Shown here: positions 34,324 through 34,552 of the stretch, piece by piece
How the letters are laid out: every line of letters begins with the position of its first letter
Position numbering within the stretch: the stretch's first letter is position 1
Source of the DNA: Bacteroidota bacterium
Lineage (GTDB): Bacteria; Bacteroidota; Bacteroidia; 2-12-FULL-35-15
DNA length: 34,552 bases
Assembly (NCBI GenBank): GCA_947476185.1
Contig: CANJPX010000034.1
Span: 1-34,552, forward strand
Direction: 5' to 3'
Translations under genes and position numbers: made by a program
Notes under the pieces: generated by a model
Told to the model about the DNA's origin: nothing
What the model saw: only the letters and a program-made list of their open reading frames with translations
Databases searched by the model: none

Positions 34324-34552
34324 TTATTTTTCTTGCATTACACTTAACTCATCCAGCTTTACAAATGTTTCAAGATCATGTAAAGCAAATTTTGTGGCGT
34401 TAAGAGTTGTGCTTAATTCTTTGATCAATTGTTCGCATTCCATTCTGTTTTTAAAATCTTTTGCCCGAAGCGCTATTATAGTTTTATTCGCATCAACAGC
34501 AAATTCCTCTTTCACTTTTTTTATAATGAAATCAGCTTTCGGATGCTCATAT
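34324..34552 (-). CDS. Partial gene, C-terminal 75 residues; unrecognised helical protein
   Basis: The frame is open from the right edge to a TAA at 34324. Visible residues begin YEHPKADFIIKKVKEE and end KLDELSVMQEK. The stretch is polar and probably alpha-helical (KDFKNRMECEQLIKELSTTL), with no signal, membrane segment or motif I recognise. It ends 14 bases before the HlyD-like start and so is probably the upstream member of the same operon. A TolC-like outer-membrane protein tail would fit the position, but the sequence alone does not show it. Confidence 0.6.
   Translation of the reverse strand, partial: YEHPKADFIIKKVKEEFAVDANKTIIALRAKDFKNRMECEQLIKELSTTLNATKFALHDLETFVKLDELSVMQEK

Noticed and set aside
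1-34552. tRNA, rRNA and known riboswitches
   Set aside because: No cloverleaf-like T-loop signatures, rRNA cores or recognisable aptamers were seen in the gaps between genes. A covariance-model scan could not be run.

Overview
The window is AT-rich chromosomal DNA of a Bacteroidota bacterium. Four things point to this phylum: secreted proteins that end in type IX secretion (T9SS) sorting domains of both kinds (type A at 27746-30385 and probably 1-3028; type B at 3268-4989); a short primary sigma factor lacking region 1.1 (10297-11160); promoters of the TTG-N19-23-TAnnTTTG type and no clear Shine-Dalgarno sequences; and families typical of the phylum, such as the DUF5916 barrel protein, a reg_prop sensor kinase and a long-form GAPDH. 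The window does not fix genus or family. No rRNA, tRNA, CRISPR array, insertion sequence or prophage gene was seen.

Layout. 1-4989: two large secreted beta-propeller-type proteins read divergently, the first cut by the left edge. 5185-6371: a GNAT acetyltransferase and a PabA/TrpG glutamine amidotransferase. 6490-9956: two overlapping glycosyltransferase genes facing a GDP-mannose-dehydratase-like epimerase across a divergent promoter region, a small surface-glycan module. 10297-13739: housekeeping genes rpoD, long-form gap and dapA, with clear hairpin terminators after rpoD and between gap and dapA. 13943-17057: a DUF5916 outer-membrane-type protein followed after one base by a LolD-like ABC ATPase. 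17058-19538: a compact arsenic operon on the minus strand (arsR, a SAM methyltransferase, acr3, arsC) with a promoter/palindrome in front of arsR. 19611-21869: a YbgC-type thioesterase, then a 5'-nucleotidase split into two exported proteins. 22005-23435: dnaA alone, closed by a strong terminator. 23511-27744: a reg_prop sensor histidine kinase, a low-molecular-weight tyrosine phosphatase and a short RsmI-like methylase. 27746-30385: a CotH/lamin-tail T9SS cargo protein. 30484-34552: a minus-strand operon with a partial gene, an HlyD-like membrane adaptor, a TackOD1-type zinc-ribbon protein and a membrane GT2 polysaccharide synthase.

The most interesting locus is the last. An inner-membrane processive-type GT2 and a single-pass HlyD-like adaptor resemble the synthase/co-polymerase pair of alginate-type exopolysaccharide systems. 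Here they are translationally linked to a protein with a receiver-like N-terminus, five CxxC pairs and a degenerate GGDEF-like C-terminus, where such systems usually have a PilZ or c-di-GMP control part. This suggests an exopolysaccharide machine under unusual, possibly metal- or redox-linked, control. Its function is inferred, not shown. Second in interest is the arsenic operon carrying a methyltransferase that is not canonical ArsM.
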